Shown here one piece after another: positions 4,905-5,893 of a stretch of DNA of 5,893 bases. The notes under the pieces were generated by a model. The model made no database searches. It worked only from the letters and a program-made list of their open reading frames with translations, and was not told the origin of the DNA. The DNA lies in the NCBI GenBank assembly GCA_021202575.1, contig JAJQCU010000103.1, positions 3,251 to 9,143 of the forward strand, given 5' to 3'. Source of the stretch: Lachnospiraceae bacterium. GTDB taxonomy: Bacteria; Bacillota; Clostridia; Lachnospirales; Lachnospiraceae. A program made the position numbers and the translations under genes. The first letter of the stretch is position 1; every line of letters begins with the position of its first letter.

Positions 4905-5893
4905 TTATGCCGTCTTTACCGGCTGCTTCGCGATTGCCGCGTTCATCTCCTTATACACGGAAATAATAACACAAAGCGCGATAATAAACGCCAGGACGTC
5001 CGCCGTTGGGAAGGAGTAGAGAATCCCGTTCAGTCCAAAGAATATCGGCAGAATAATGGGCAGCGCCACACCGAAGACGATCTCACGCATCAGGGAAATC
5101 ATGGTGGAGGCGAAGGCCTTGCCCATGGCCTGCAGGAAGATAAAGGTTCCCTTGTTAATCATGGAGAGGGGCACCATACACAGGTAAATCCGGAAAGCGC
5201 GGACGGCAAACTGGGTGTAATACTCGGTTTCATTGCTGGCGCCGAAAATACCGATCAGCTGATAGGGCAGAACCTCCACGATGAACAGGGAAACCAGTCC
5301 CAGCACCAGCTGCGCGATCAGCACCTGGTTAAAGAGCTGCTTGGCCCTGTCCATCCTGCCGGCGCCGATATTGTAGCCAACCACGGGAATGGTGCCGGCG
5401 GAGATACCGATGCAGATGGAAATCATAACCTGATAAAATTTCATGACAATGCCGATGACCGCCAGGGGAATCTGCGTCAGCTCCGGCTGGCCGTAGATTT
5501 CATCCAGGGCCGCGTATTTGGAGCACATGCTGTTGACGGCCGCCATGGAAACCACCAGGGAAACCTGGGACAGGAAGCTGGTGATGCCAAGGGTCAGAAA
5601 CCGCTTCATCAGATGGGGCCAGAAGCCGAAGCTGGTCTTATCTAACGTCACCGCCTTCATATGGAAAAGATACCATACGGAGCGGACGGGTGGCTGTATC
5701 TGGCCGATAACAGTCGCTACGGCCGCGCCCATCATTCCCCATTTGAAAATGTAAATAAAAATCGGATCCAGAATCACGTTGGTGATGGCGCCCGCCACAG
5801 TGGAAGCCATGGCGAATTTGGGGCTGCCGTCGGAACGGATGATGGGGTTTAAACACTGGCCGAACATATAAAAGGGAATGCCCAGTGTGATGT
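4905..5893 (-). CDS. MATE-family multidrug/toxin efflux transporter, C-terminal part
   Basis: The frame stays open to the right edge, so the start is outside the window; an internal Met at 5867 is not the start, since the residues before it (ITLGIPFY) continue the family pattern. About 328 residues to TAA 4905-4907 are visible, of an expected 440-460. These are inner-membrane antiporters that export cationic drugs or metabolites using a Na+ or H+ gradient. Visible signatures are NPIIRSDGSPKFAM near the end of the first six-helix half, the linking GNxG-like stretch ILDPIFIYIF and GAAVATVIGQ, then the second half with SAGTIPVVGYNIGAG and a basic loop, and LQAMGKAFASTMISLMRE in a late helix. Roughly eight to nine hydrophobic segments can be counted. 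The short C-terminal tail ends KQPVKTA. The pattern resembles the MepA-like branch. Substrate and coupling ion cannot be told from this part. Confidence 0.93.
   Translation of the reverse strand, partial: ITLGIPFYMFGQCLNPIIRSDGSPKFAMASTVAGAITNVILDPIFIYIFKWGMMGAAVATVIGQIQPPVRSVWYLFHMKAVTLDKTSFGFWPHLMKRFLTLGITSFLSQVSLVVSMAAVNSMCSKYAALDEIYGQPELTQIPLAVIGIVMKFYQVMISICIGISAGTIPVVGYNIGAGRMDRAKQLFNQVLIAQLVLGLVSLFIVEVLPYQLIGIFGASNETEYYTQFAVRAFRIYLCMVPLSMINKGTFIFLQAMGKAFASTMISLMREIVFGVALPIILPIFFGLNGILYSFPTADVLAFIIALCVIISVYKEMNAAIAKQPVKTA

Noticed and set aside
4890..5645. 251-codon open frame on the plus strand, antisense to the MATE gene
   Set aside because: It begins at a GTG without a ribosome binding site, its product is a low-complexity His/Asn/Gln/Gly-rich string, and the opposite strand encodes an unmistakable MATE protein. 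It is a codon-bias shadow.

Overview
The window reads as ordinary chromosome of a low-to-middle GC Firmicute, most likely a gut Clostridia of the Lachnospiraceae type. This is inferred from the protein flavour (a three-domain Xaa-Pro aminopeptidase with the M24_C tail, a roughly 560-residue phospho-sugar mutase, a Cof-type HAD phosphatase, a MepA-like MATE pump), from strong GGAGG-type ribosome binding sites, and from sigma-70/sigma-A promoters of the TTGACA-17-TATAnT form. Coding DNA is fairly GC-rich and the intergenic gaps are AT-rich. No tRNA, rRNA, CRISPR array or insertion sequence was seen.

Layout. (1) Bases 1-420, plus strand: the C-terminal 139 residues of an M24B Xaa-Pro aminopeptidase that begins outside the window. 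(2) Bases 421-658: a convergent gap with a good intrinsic terminator (527-564) and a second, nested hairpin (583-625). (3) Bases 659-2341, minus strand: a complete phosphoglucomutase/phosphomannomutase-type enzyme. Its start is better placed at 2341 than at the longer GTG start at 2350. It has a near-consensus promoter at 2404-2432. (4) Bases 2342-2708: an AT-rich divergent gap holding that promoter, a Fur/PerR-box-like palindrome, an extended -10 promoter reading rightwards, and a leader of about 115 nt with alternative pairings. (5) Bases 2709-3506, plus strand: a Uma2-family PD-(D/E)XK nuclease-fold protein with an unusual acidic N-terminal extension. (6) Bases 3507-3831: a gap with a very good promoter that leads into no ORF and is followed about 75 nt later by a GC-rich hairpin. 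This is a candidate small RNA gene of about 100 nt. (7) Bases 3832-4671, minus strand: a HAD-IIB (Cof-like) phosphatase. (8) Bases 4672-4904: the HAD gene's leader with two dyads and a candidate extended -10, then the MATE gene's terminator. (9) Bases 4905-5893, minus strand: the C-terminal two thirds of a MATE-family efflux protein that runs off the right edge.

The genes look like separately transcribed housekeeping or accessory units, not an operon, because each has its own promoter or terminator signals. The mutase (sugar phosphate interconversion), the HAD phosphatase and the aminopeptidase are general metabolism, and the MATE protein is transport. The least explained parts are the orphan promoter/small RNA candidate at 3610-3750 and the Uma2 gene with its acidic tail and structured leader. 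I see no clear evidence of a new multi-gene system.
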